Below, in pieces: positions 1-9,764 of a DNA stretch of 64,000 nt. The position numbers and the translations under genes are program-made. Each line of letters opens with the position of its first letter. Positions within the stretch are counted from its first letter, which is position 1. The notes beneath the pieces were generated by a model, which saw only the letters and a program-made list of their open reading frames with translations, searched no databases and had not been told where the DNA came from. The stretch is taken from the NCBI GenBank assembly GCA_963995525.1, contig OZ023206.1, positions 2,804,100-2,868,099 on the forward strand, written 5' to 3'. The DNA comes from Escarpia spicata. Its lineage: Eukaryota > Annelida > Polychaeta > Sabellida > Siboglinidae.

Positions 1-1712
1 TGCCTGTGACTGGATCAGGGGCAATGACAGCCAGGTATGAACTGTGACCTACCTCTGACTGGATCAGGGGCAATGACAGCCAGGTATGACCTGTGACCTA
101 CCTGTGACTGGATCAGAGGCAATAACAGCCAGGTATGACCTGTGACCTACCTGTGACTGGATCAGGGGCAATGACAGCCAGGTATGAACTGTGACCTGCC
201 TCTGACTGGATCAGAGGCAATGGCAATGACAGTCAGGTATGAACTGTGACCTACCTGTGACTGGATCAGGGGCAATGACAGCCAGGTATAAACTGTGACC
301 TACCTCTGACTGGATCAGGGGCAATGACAGCCAGGTATGACCTGTGACCTACCTGTGACTGGATCAGGGCCAATGACAGCCAGGTATGAACTGTGACTTA
401 CCTGTGACTGGATCAGGGGCAATGACAGCCAGGTATGAACTGTGACCTACCTGTGACTGGATCAGGGGCAATGACAGCCAGGTATGAACTGTGACCTGCC
501 TGTGACTGGATCAGGGCCAATGACAACCAGGTATGAACTGTGACTTACCTCTGACTGGATCAGGGGCAATGACAGCCAGGTATGAACTGTGACCTACATG
601 TGACTGGATCAGGGGCAATGACAGCCAGGTATGAACTGTGACCTACCTGTGACTGGATCAGGGGCAATGACAGCCAGGTATGAACTGTGATCTACCTGTG
701 ACTGGATCAGGGCCAATGACAGCCAGGTATGAACTGTGACTTACCTGTGACTGGATCAGGGGCAATGACAGCCAGGTATGAACTGTTACCTACCTGTGAC
801 TGGATCAGGGCCAATGACAGCCAGGTATGAACTGTGACCTACCTGTGACTGGATCAGGGGCAATGACAGCCAGGTATGAACTGTGACCTACCTGTGACTG
901 GATCAGGGGCAATGACAGCCAGGTATGAACTGTGACCTACCTGTGACTGGATCAGGGCCAATGACAGCCAGGTATGAACTGTGACCTACCTGTGACTGGA
1001 TCAGGGGCAATGACAGCCAGGTATGAACTGTGACCTACCTGTGACTGGATCAGGGGCAATGACAGCCAGGTATGAACTGTGACCTACCTGTGACTGGATC
1101 AGGGCCAATGACAGCCAGGTATGAACTGTGACCTACCTGTGCCTGGATCAGGGGCAATGACAGCCAGGTATGAACTGTGACCTACCTGTGACTGGATCAG
1201 GGCCAATGACAGCCAGGTATGAACTGTGACCTACCTGTGACTGGATCAGGGGCAATGACAGCCAGGTATGAACTGTGACCTACCTGTGACTGGATCAGGG
1301 CCAATGACAGCCAGGTATGAACTGTGACCTACCTGTGACTGGATCAGGGGCAATGACAGCCAGGTATGGACTGTGACCTACCTATGACTGGATCAGAGGC
1401 AATGACAGCCAGGTATGAACTGTGACCTACCTGTGACTGGATCAAGGCCAATGACAGCCAGGTATGAACTGTGACCTACCTGTGACTGGATCAAGGCCAA
1501 TGACAGCCAGGTATGAACTGTGACCTACCTGTGACTGGATCAAGGCCAATGACAGCCAGGTATGAACTGTGACCTACCTGTGACTGGATCAAGGCCAATG
1601 ACAGCCAGGTATGAACTGTGACCTACCTGTGACTGGATCAAGGCCAATGACAGCCAGGTATGAACTGTGACCTACCTGTGACTGGATCAGGGGCAATGAC
1701 AGCCAGGTACGG
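1..1712. repeat. 49-bp minisatellite array, about 35 copies
   Basis: The unit (about acctgtgactggatcagggg followed by caatgacagccaggtatga and a short tail) repeats every 49 bases from the first base of the window to about 1712. It therefore continues beyond the left edge. Copies differ by a few substitutions (ggggc or ggccaa, acct or tctg), and the last copies share an 'aaggcc' variant, which shows local homogenisation. The copy starting near 200 carries a small insertion. No gene is visible inside. Confidence 0.97.
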
Positions 1713-3425
1713 CCTGCGATCGGAGGTAGGTGTTTGTGCAGTCCCAACACTCAATTTGCTGAAACGAATACATGCATGTGTGTAGTGCAGTTTACAGTTA
1801 TCTCAGTAATACAGCCACCTCATAATTAAGGTCACATGTGTAGTACAGTTTACTGTATTACAGGTGAGTAATACAGTCAACTCATAATTAAGGTCACCCT
1901 GGGACAATCCCAAATATTTTCGGTAACAGTAAAGTATAGGAAAAATAGTTCCACTAATGGGGTCACCTGGCTATTCAGGTCACTTTGCTCACACCCAAGG
2001 TTGACCCTAATAGTTGCAATAAGGCCATTAAAATAAATACTGATTTTTTTGTCAGTGAGCACATTTATAAATAAATGAAGCAAAACTTTTAAATAATTAT
2101 ATTCCTCTAAATATGTGTTCTGGCACAATAAGTAAAAACTATGATTTGTGTCTGTTTTCTACAGCTTTGCTGCTTGTAGGAAATACAACAGACAGACATA
2201 TTAAGTTGTTGATTGTTGAGAATGTCTCATTTGACAGCGGTCACATCCAGCAGCACAAAAATCAGCAATGTTATTTAAAGGGCCTTCGTGAATCAATACA
2301 TGTATAAAACTCTGATATTTATCATTTCAAGTGGTCTAAAAACAGATATCCTTTAGCCATGTTGCTGTTCTGGTTAAAACTATAATAATAATTTTCATAT
2401 GTATGAATAATAATAGTGCGTAGTTTATGCAGTTGCTGCATAAACTATCAACTCCAATATCTGCTCTATGGGGCTCTATACAATCCACTTTTGTCTGCTG
2501 TTAGTTGAAATTGATGTTGGTTGCAAATTAACATTTATTTTATATCCATCAAGATCATCTGAGAGCTAGCTCTATTTAAAAATGGGCCAAGTGGCCCTGA
2601 AGTCCTTTGGACTAATACGTCTATATGTCAAGTTGGAAAAATTGTAACATTGTTTTCTTACATCCTTGTAAAGGTTTGGTAGGGTGCTTTACACGGTTTC
2701 AAAAAATATGACTGCTACAAAAATTGGCAAAGTTATGGAGCATTGAACATGGTAGGGATCAAAAAGTGAAAATGAAGAAAACGGCTGTTAAAGTTTTACG
2801 TTATATATGCAAATGGATTGCATGGAAATATTACATGCACAACTTTCAAATGTGGCACACAGTATGTAATATGTATGTTATGTTGCAATGATACACTGGA
2901 AGTACAAATGTGCTGCTCCAAAGACTTATCAAGTTATGCCAGATTATGTCTTCATGTGTCAAACTAAGAAGACAGATTATTTGAGAGCAAAAGGTAGACT
3001 CACTGTTTGACACAGTTTAAAACCTACAGGCAACTGTCCAGTTTAACAGGGGTCTAGTGGATTAATGCTGTCTGTTGACACAAGCTACTGCCAGTGACCA
3101 ATTACACATTAGTCACAGTTTCCATCAAACAATAGCAGGCAGAGAATCTTAGCTCCACAGCTGGGTGTAATACACAACCAGAGCCACCACTGATTCATGG
3201 TCAAGTAGATTAGCTCAATGCACCAACTAAGACAATACACAACACTGTGAGTGACAGTGTCCAGAGTGAGGCCTAAGCAGTGTCCTCATTGCTGAATAGA
3301 TCAATTAAACCTGCCAAGTGGGTGACATTCTGCACAAGTGTTCATTAATCCTTAGTGATTGTTCAGAACACCAGACTGACCATATACCTAAACAAAGCGA
3401 ATGTAATAGGTGAAGAACAGGCAGT
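1713..3425. other. AT-rich non-coding stretch, no gene seen
   Basis: Only short open frames occur and none resembles a known protein. The block at 2585-2630 contains gggccaagtggcc and agtcctttggact, which resembles the hairpin of the dispersed repeat at 8820-9200. The block at 3020-3135 is shared with 4273-4385. Confidence 0.6.
3020..3135 (+). repeat. Dispersed repeat, copy A (partner at 4273-4385)
   Basis: The block runs through 'ggcaactgtccagtttaaca', 'ggggtc' and 'tgaccaatta..attagtca'. The same order recurs, diverged, at 4273-4385 on the same strand. The two copies flank the LINE scrap at 3430-3845, so they may be parts of one element or of a segmental duplication. Confidence 0.6.
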
Positions 3426-3429
3426 GTTC

Positions 3430-3845
3430 AAATAGGGGTATTGGTTGAATTGTATTTGTCTCGACGTAAAAGGCTTTATTGTGCCTTCATCGATTATAAG
3501 AAAGCATTTGATTTAGTATACCGGTCCTCCCTGTGGTCTAAGATAATTTCATGCGGTATTAATGGTAATGTGTTGAAAGTTGTATACAACATGTACAAAA
3601 ATGCTAAATCATGTATAAATCAGGGCCAGGCTGTGTCAGCCTTCATCTCATGTGATGTATAGGTATGGCAAGGAGAAAACTTGTGTCCTTTGTTATTTGC
3701 TATTTACCTGAATCATTTTGAACACTGTTAGTCACAATTATAACGCACTTGACATGGCAGCTGGTGAAATTTACAACAACCTTAGTGATGATGATGTAGA
3801 AAATGTATGTTCTACTATATGCTGATGACACTAGAATGATTCAAT
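3430..3845 (+). pseudogene. Non-LTR retrotransposon reverse transcriptase fragment
   Basis: The translated piece contains AFIDYKKAFDLV, the first catalytic aspartate block of LINE reverse transcriptases, and a following ISCGINGNVLKVVYNMY segment typical of endonuclease-reverse transcriptase elements. After a stop at 3660 the same frame continues with WQGENLCPLLFAIYLN, the block before the active-site loop. An LYADDT-like active site is then recognisable near 3815-3835 after further decay. No endonuclease and no 3' end are present. This is an old 5'- and 3'-truncated copy with several stops and cannot be active. Family assignment beyond non-LTR is not safe. Confidence 0.85.
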
Positions 3846-3849
3846 CAAA

Positions 3850-4464
3850 TTCAGATTTCTTGCTTGTGTATAGCGGAACTATGTCAACTCTTCTAATGGT
3901 TGACATTTGGTTGTTTCAGGTGTCAACTATATTGTGAATCTGTAATTATTAGTCTATAGTGATACAAATGATTTACACAGTACCATGTCTACACAAGGCA
4001 TAGCAAGCATAAATAGAACATGTAGAATGCATTTGATATCAATAAAGTGTAGGATATTTCACTCTATAGTTGTCCAGAATATAAATTTTCTATGTTTGTC
4101 ACCTACAGGTGACAGAATATGAATTTTCTATGTTTGTCACCTACAGGTTTCTACAGACAATACATCTTTAACCAATATACACCACAGTCACACCATTTTA
4201 TAATAATTAAATGAACATCAAAATAAACACAACTTGCAATTATAGAAAATCAATAGTTTTGAAGATAAAAAGTGTTAGGCAACTGTTCAGTCTAACAGGG
4301 GTCAAGTGTGTCTACTCTGCTTGGTCTCTGTGACCAATTAAAGATTAGTCAAGGTCTCAATGGAACAGTAGCACTTGGCTGCAGAGTTTAGTCATGGTGT
4401 TGACTTTGTGGCACATTAAACAAAATCTACTGTTGGGGGTGGTCTCAAGGGCCCTTCTCAAAAC
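3850..4464. other. Non-coding repeat-rich stretch
   Basis: No gene is seen. It includes a short direct duplication (gaattttctatgtttgtcac twice near 4083 and 4121), the second copy of the 3020 repeat (4273-4385), and, from about 4388, the left part of the dispersed repeat into which the gypsy element inserted. Confidence 0.6.
4273..4385 (+). repeat. Dispersed repeat, copy B (partner at 3020-3135)
   Basis: It matches 3020-3135 in order and orientation: ggcaactgttcagtctaaca, ggggtcaagtg, then tgaccaattaaagattagtca. Substitutions and a length difference in the middle show the duplication is old. Confidence 0.6.
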
Positions 4465-4469
4465 CACAT

Positions 4470-4612
4470 TGTAATGTTGTTGTGTTTGGGTTGTTTTACT
4501 GTGAGTTTGATAACCACCGAACACGCTGTGTATGAAAAGGATAGAAGCGGAAGTTCCATAATGTATTCAAAAGTAAAATACAAATCTGCATGTAGTAAAC
4601 GGCTACGTTACA
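4470..4612 (-). repeat. 3' LTR of the gypsy element
   Basis: This 143-bp copy begins TGTAATGTTG and ends CTACGTTACA on the plus strand. It pairs with 8670-8812. The differences are one in 'cacgctgtgt' versus 'cacgccgtgt', three in the ctgcatgtag block, and one near the end (gttaca versus attaca). Confidence 0.95.
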
Positions 4613-4626
4613 TTCCTCTCTGTCTC
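4613..4626 (-). other. Polypurine tract of the gypsy element
   Basis: On the minus strand, GAGACAGAGAGGAA ends directly at the 3' LTR. This is where the plus-strand DNA primer of a gypsy element is expected. Confidence 0.75.
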
Positions 4627-4737
4627 GGAAGAATACTTGTGACTGTAATAAACCGAAACTAAAACTAAATGTCCTTGTGATATACGCATAATAAAGAACA
4701 GTAAAACACCTTAAATACAAGGATACGAGTTGCTACT

Positions 4738-6129
4738 CTAAACGTCCATCACAAAATCTCTAAACCTCGTAGGTGCCTTCACCCATCTCACAGGTCTCCG
4801 TGGAACATTCGCGTGTGCAGCTTCGTCGTTTTGCTGATCGTGAACTTCTCGAGTCAGGTAGTCATCTAGTTGGTCGAGTTGGTCGTCTTCACTGATGTCG
4901 TCGAACTTCACGCGCGGCACAGCCTTGAAGTGCGAGACATTGCGTGTTATGGAGTAGTTTCCACGACTCGCAGTGACCATGTTGCCTTTCGTGGCCGATA
5001 CTTTCAGTGGACGAGGGTCGAACGCAGCTGACAGTTTATTCTTACGCATCTGTCGGACGAGTACAATGTCGCCCACGCGCAGATGGCTGTCGCTCGCATG
5101 ACGTCGCTCATCTGCGTTTCTCTTCATCTTGGCTTTCTCTTGGGCATCTCGATTCTCTATCTCTCTTCTCTGTGGATTCTTCTCGTACATTTGGGGTAGC
5201 AAGACTTTCATCTGTCGCCCGTTCAATAGTTGACTCGGTGAAACGCCTGTCGAAGAATGTGGCGTTGCACGATACTGACGCAAGAACGTGTAGAGATCTT
5301 GTTTCCAATTTCGTTTCTCGATGAAAGCTGATCTGATCGCTTTACCCAGAGTTTTCATGAAACGTTCCACTTCGCCATTGGCGCCTGGCCACAGCGGAGT
5401 GACGCGTCTGTGATTGAAACCAAGATATGATGCAAATTTCGTGAATTCATGTCCATTGAATGGAGGTCCATTATCAGTTCTTATTTGTTGTGGAATCCCT
5501 TGGTGAGCAAATATTGCGTCTAGCTTGGGAATTACCGTGTTGCTGCTTGTTGAATTAATGATTTCGACTTCTGGGAAGCGGCTGAAGTAATTGATGACGA
5601 CTATCAGTGACTCTCCGCTCGGAAACGGTCCGATGAAGTCGATCGATAGGTCTTGCCACGGTGCGTCTGGAAGTTAAGACATTCGCAGCGGTGTGCAGCG
5701 CTCGGAACCGTGCGTGGTCGTGGCTTGGCAAGGCAGGCATACCTTGACTTTGTCGTCTACCATGATGTCGATTCCAGGGAACCACACCTTCCCTCTCAGT
5801 AGGCTTTTCGTCTTTACGACTCCTTGATGCCAACGATGTGCAAGATCGACGGCACGCTCGCGGAGTGAAAAAGGAAGGACGATGCGTGTTTGTCGTAGGA
5901 CCATGCCTTGGTGTACAGCTAGTTCGTCCTTGAGCTTCAGGTAGGGTGACACTTCCTCATCGGTCCATTGACCGCTCTCTATGGCGTGCAGTAGCTTCTG
6001 CATGACGTTGTCTTGTAGATATTGTAGTTTCACCTCCTGCAGCGTCATCGCCTTGGGTATGCTGTTACTACAAATGTAGTTGACCGTATTTTCTACAGCA
6101 TCAGTTGCCGGTGGTTCAACAGGCGACTC
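4738..6129 (-). pseudogene. Gypsy pol, integrase region
   Basis: The frame at 5674-6048 contains the zinc-binding H-H-C-C module (AHRWHQG, then CLPCQA) of retroviral-type integrases. After an in-frame TAA at 5674 the same frame runs into the catalytic core: an aspartate in DLSIDFIG (about 5635), a second aspartate in RTDNGPPF (about 5475) and a glutamate in NGEVERF (about 5375). All three catalytic residues of the D,D-35-E core are therefore still present. The last open part (4738-5370) carries the C-terminal basic tail and ends 112 bases before the polypurine tract. Integrase would insert the cDNA into the genome. The in-frame stop and a frameshift near 6115 make this copy non-functional. 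Confidence 0.92.
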
Positions 6130-7737
6130 AGGTAATCCGCTGGGTTCTCGTCATCTCGTCCTGGACGGTAGAGGAGTGAGTAGTTGTACGGCGAGAGTCT
6201 CAATCGCCATCGCTTCACTCATGCAGACGCTTGTCTCTGACTGGCGAATATTCCTAGCAGCGGCTTGTGATCGGTGATGATCTCGAATTCCGATCCATAG
6301 ACGTAGAGGTGAAAGTGTTCTGCACCCCACACGACAGCCAACATTTCTCATTCAGTTTGTGAGTATCGCTGTTTGATTGAAGATAGCGCTCGGCTGGCGT
6401 AACTAACGACCTTGTCGTCTTGATACAATATCGCGCTGATGCCGACAGGACTTGCATCGACCAGCACTTTTGATGGTTTCGTCGCATCAAAGTACTGTAC
6501 AGTGCACACACTGGCTAGCTTCGCCTTCAAGTTGTTGAGTGCCTGTTGATGTTTGCTTTTCCATTCCCATGGAATGCCTTTGTGTGTCAGTCCTCGGAGT
6601 GATGCAGTGACATCCGAGTAGCCAGAAATGAATCGCGACACGTATTGTGCCATTCCCAACAACGAACGTACTTCACTGGCATTCTGCGGTGCAGCTGCAT
6701 TGACGATTGCTGACGTCTTCTTTGGATCCGCCTCGATGCCAGTCGCGCTGAAGATGTGTCCATAGAAGCACACTTGTTTTTGAGAGAATAAACAATTCTC
6801 TCTGTTGAGTTTGACGTTCTTGTTTTTCAGTCTCTCAAGCACAGCTTTCAAGCGTGTGTCGTGTTCGCGCTGTGATTTTCCATAGACGATGATGTCATCA
6901 GACATGTTCTTGCATCCAACTAAACCAGACAACAATTCGCTGAGTGTTTTGGAATATTTCAGATGCTGCGTTAATTCCAAACATCAGTCGTTTGTATTGC
7001 CATAGTCCCACGTTTGTTGTGAATGTGGTTATGTATTTGCTTTCAGGACTCAATTCTAGCTGATGATACACAGAGTTCAGGTCCAGCGTACTGAAGACAG
7101 ATGAGCCATTCAGATCGGTGATTAGCTCGTCGATTGTTGGCATGACATGTTTGATGCGTTGTACAGCTTTATTTTCCCCGATTTCTTAGGCACCACGACT
7201 ATTGGGCTGACCCATGGTGTTGGTCCGTTTACCCTCTCGATGATGTCTTGCTTTTCTAGTCTATCAAGTTCTTTTTCAACGTCAAGTCGGATGTGAAAAG
7301 GAATGCGTCTGTGCTGTTGCTGTTTTGGAGTGACGCTCTGGTCGATGTGTAATTTCACTTCCACGCCATCCACTTTTCCAACACCATCAAAGAGATATGT
7401 GAACTGATCTACGATTTGTGGTTGGAACCTGCCATTTGTTGTGACCTTCTGTCTTGTTGCGACGTTTTGAGCGATGTGGAGGATTCCCAAGTCCTGTGCA
7501 GTTTGGCAGCCTAGCAGATTGCCTGTCGTGCCCTCCACCACATGAATGCTTGTGTCGATGACCGTCGAGCGAAACTTCACTTTCGTGATAAGCACGCCGA
7601 TCACAGGTAGTGGTGTTTGTGAGCCATATGGATACACTTTCGTCGTAAGCTGTTTGAATAACATACTGCTGGATTGTCTGAACATTTTGAATGTGCTGTT
7701 GTCAATTATATTAACTGACGCTCCGGAATCTAGTCAT
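6130..7737 (-). pseudogene. Gypsy pol, protease, reverse transcriptase and RNase H
   Basis: The protease active site LDSGAS lies near 7725, then the reverse transcriptase starts. Blocks seen are WVSPIVVVPKK (about 7200), FSTLDLNS (about 7085) with its first aspartate, and SDDIIVYG (about 6890), the equivalent of the YxDD loop with serine at the first position. RNase H follows, with VLVDASPVGISAIL (about 6450) and a later ITDHKPL. The frame shifts near 7143 and near 6960. There is a TGA at 6348 inside the RNase H and another at 6219, both readable as CGA to TGA. Zones around the breaks still align with gypsy polymerases, so the damage came after insertion. Confidence 0.92.
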
Positions 7738-8634
7738 TTTGATAGGATTTCCTTCAATCTGCACTGTGCATATGGGCAATGGGTTGTGCTCGTTTTTTTG
7801 TTTGATTGTAGAAAAAACACAATCATTGTCAGATTCAGCTGCCAGACTTTTTGGACTGACAGCGTTGGTGCTTGTGACAGTGTTAGTTTGCATTCGATTA
7901 CCGTATTTAGATCTGCAGACTTTCTCGAAATGTCCATTCTTATGGCAAAAATTGCACGTTTTGCCTTTTGCAGCGCATTGTTTAGTCGGCGGATGCAGAT
8001 ATTTGTCCCCACAGTAACGACATATTGTTGATGTCTGTCTACTCGCAGTGTTCATTGATTTTGCGTTATTGAACCGCTTATTTCAAGTTGCCTTTTTCTT
8101 GAAACGTTTGCTGGCGATGTTAACTTCAGCTTCTCTTGACGTTTCTCCTGATGTTTCCATCCCTGACGCTTGTTTCTCAGACAACTCCATCGCTCTGCCT
8201 TCATCCAGCATTTCAGTGAGCGATATAGTGGCATCACGCAACATACGGCGTCGTAGTCTTGACGACGTACAATTCTGCACAATCTGTGTCTTAATTTCAC
8301 GATCAGTGTCAGTGAATTCGCAGGTTGCAGCAAGACGCCTTAAACGCGTATGGTACGTGTCGAGTGATTCACCAATTTCTTGTTTTTCTTTTCTGAATTG
8401 GTACACTTCGTACTCAATGTTCTTCTTTGGCGAGAAATATGCATTGAGTTTTTCACAAGCTTTGTCCAAAGCAGAATGTAGCAGCAGTGTTCTCTGACGT
8501 GTGCGACTACTAACGTCCATTGCCACCATCATGTTTGTGAAACGAGACAACCACTTCTTCCATCGGACGCCCGTATTGGCACTGTCCGTATACACGTCAA
8601 ATTTGGCGAAATGCGGCAAACCGTTTGAAGCCAT
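7711..8634 (-). pseudogene. Gypsy gag with zinc knuckles
   Basis: The frame opens at 8634 with a methionine, 35 bases inside the 5' LTR. It contains a capsid-like segment with YHTRLRRLAATCEF, typical of gypsy gag. A TGA at 8083 interrupts it, but the same frame continues to 7711 and carries a CRYCGDKY...CAAKGKTCNFCHKNGHFEKVC region. That holds a CCHC nucleic-acid-binding knuckle preceded by a second Cys cluster. Gag would package the RNA. The protease starts one base out of frame after IKM, so either a programmed +1 shift or a one-base insertion separates gag from pol. Confidence 0.9.
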
Positions 8635-8648
8635 GATATCTTAACTCA

Positions 8649-8668
8649 CTTACTCATGCTCGTCGCCA
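8649..8668 (-). other. Primer binding site of the gypsy element
   Basis: On the minus strand TGGCGACGAGCATGAGTAAG begins one base inside the 5' LTR. The leading TGG fits pairing with the CCA end of a tRNA. I cannot name the tRNA with confidence. Confidence 0.65.
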
Positions 8669-8669
8669 A

Positions 8670-8812
8670 TGTAATGTTGTTGTGTTTGGGTTGTTTTACT
8701 GTGAGTTTGATAACCACCGAACACGCCGTGTATGAAAAGGATAGAAGCGGAAGTTCCATAATGTATTCAAAAGTAAAATACAAATCTGCGCGTCGTAAAC
8801 GGCTACATTACA
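8670..8812 (-). repeat. 5' LTR of the gypsy element
   Basis: This is the 143-bp partner of 4470-4612. As the LTR upstream of gag it would hold the element promoter. Confidence 0.95.
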
Positions 8813-8817
8813 AACAT

Positions 8818-9205
8818 CACTAGATAATGTAAAACTTTTGCCCTTTGGGGGCCCCTTAGGTGCCCTTAGAATGAATCAATCAAATACAGATTTCTTATAT
8901 ATAGTGGCAGCACCCTAAGATACATCTATGCAAAATTTGAAAAAAAGTTGCTGAACAGTTTTTGAAAAAAATAGGCCAAATGTTACATTTTTACCAGTTT
9001 TAGGGTCCTTGAAGGCCCTAGGGAGCCCTTAAAATGATTCAATCAAATACAGATTTATCGTGCATAGTGACAGTGCCCTAAGATATGTCTATGCAAAATT
9101 AGAGAAAAAGTTGCTGAACGGTTTCCGAGATATGGCAGCTAATGGAGGACGGCGGACACAGAGTGATGGCAATAGTCCCTTGGACCTTCGGCCAAAGGAC
9201 TAAAA
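8818..9205 (+). repeat. Dispersed repeat with terminal hairpin
   Basis: Two diverged tandem blocks (about 8868-8990 and 9030-9130) share 'caatcaaatacagattt', 'gcacataagat'-type text and 'aaaaagttgctgaac'. The element ends gtgatggcaatagtcccttg, then ccttcggccaaaggactaaaa, where the agtcc and ggact ends can pair. The piece left of the gypsy element (4388-4464) is the other half of the same repeat. A fragment also follows the LINE scrap near 3833-3875. I associate this type of hairpin-ended repeat with bivalve genomes, from memory. Confidence 0.65.
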
Positions 9206-9220
9206 CGTACTAGCAAATAT

Positions 9221-9560
9221 ACCCACCCTCCAGACTGAATACCATCCTCTAGACTGAATGCCCACCCTCCAGACCGAATGCCCACCCTCCAGATTGAATA
9301 CCCACCCTCTAGACTGAATACCCACTCTCCAGACTGAATACCCACCCTCCAGACTGAATACCGACCCTCCACACCGAATACCCACCTTCCAGACTGAATA
9401 CCCACATTCTATACTGAATACCCACCCTCCAGACTGAATACCCACCATCCAGACTGAATACCCACCCTCTAGACTGAATACCCATCCTCCAGACTGAATA
9501 CCCACCCTCCAGACTGAATACCCATCCTCCAGACTGAATACATACCCTCTAGACTGACTA
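9221..9560. repeat. 20-bp minisatellite
   Basis: The unit cccaccctccagactgaata repeats about 17 times with single-base variants (cctctaga, catcctcc). The period is not a multiple of three, so open frames here cycle through reading frames and are not genes. Confidence 0.95.
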
Positions 9561-9764
9561 CCCTGGCAGTTCGACAGTGATCGACTTCATGGTTAGGTCC
9601 GAAAGCAAGCAATTATGTCCTTAGATGGATAGTACATGTCAGAGGGTGTAACACAGATAGACCACTGAACTGTACACATGGATAGGACAAGTTATGCAGG
9701 CGCACCGAGCGTATATCAACCATTGACCTCTATCCTTGACAGTTTAGGGAAAGCAAGATGGCAG

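Larger units (their letters stand above)
4465..8817 (-). mobile_element. Ty3/gypsy LTR retrotransposon, full length but decayed
   Basis: Two 143-bp LTRs (4470-4612 and 8670-8812) enclose gag, protease, reverse transcriptase, RNase H and integrase, in that order on the minus strand. That order defines Ty3/gypsy. The LTRs begin TGTAA and end TTACA. The flanking five bases are cacat on the left and aacat on the right, a target-site duplication with one mismatch. The LTRs differ at about five positions, so the insertion is not recent. The frame is broken by at least two nonsense changes that look like CGA to TGA and by several frameshifts, so it is not autonomous. The target was a copy of the dispersed repeat that resumes at 8818. 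There is no envelope-like frame. Confidence 0.95.
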
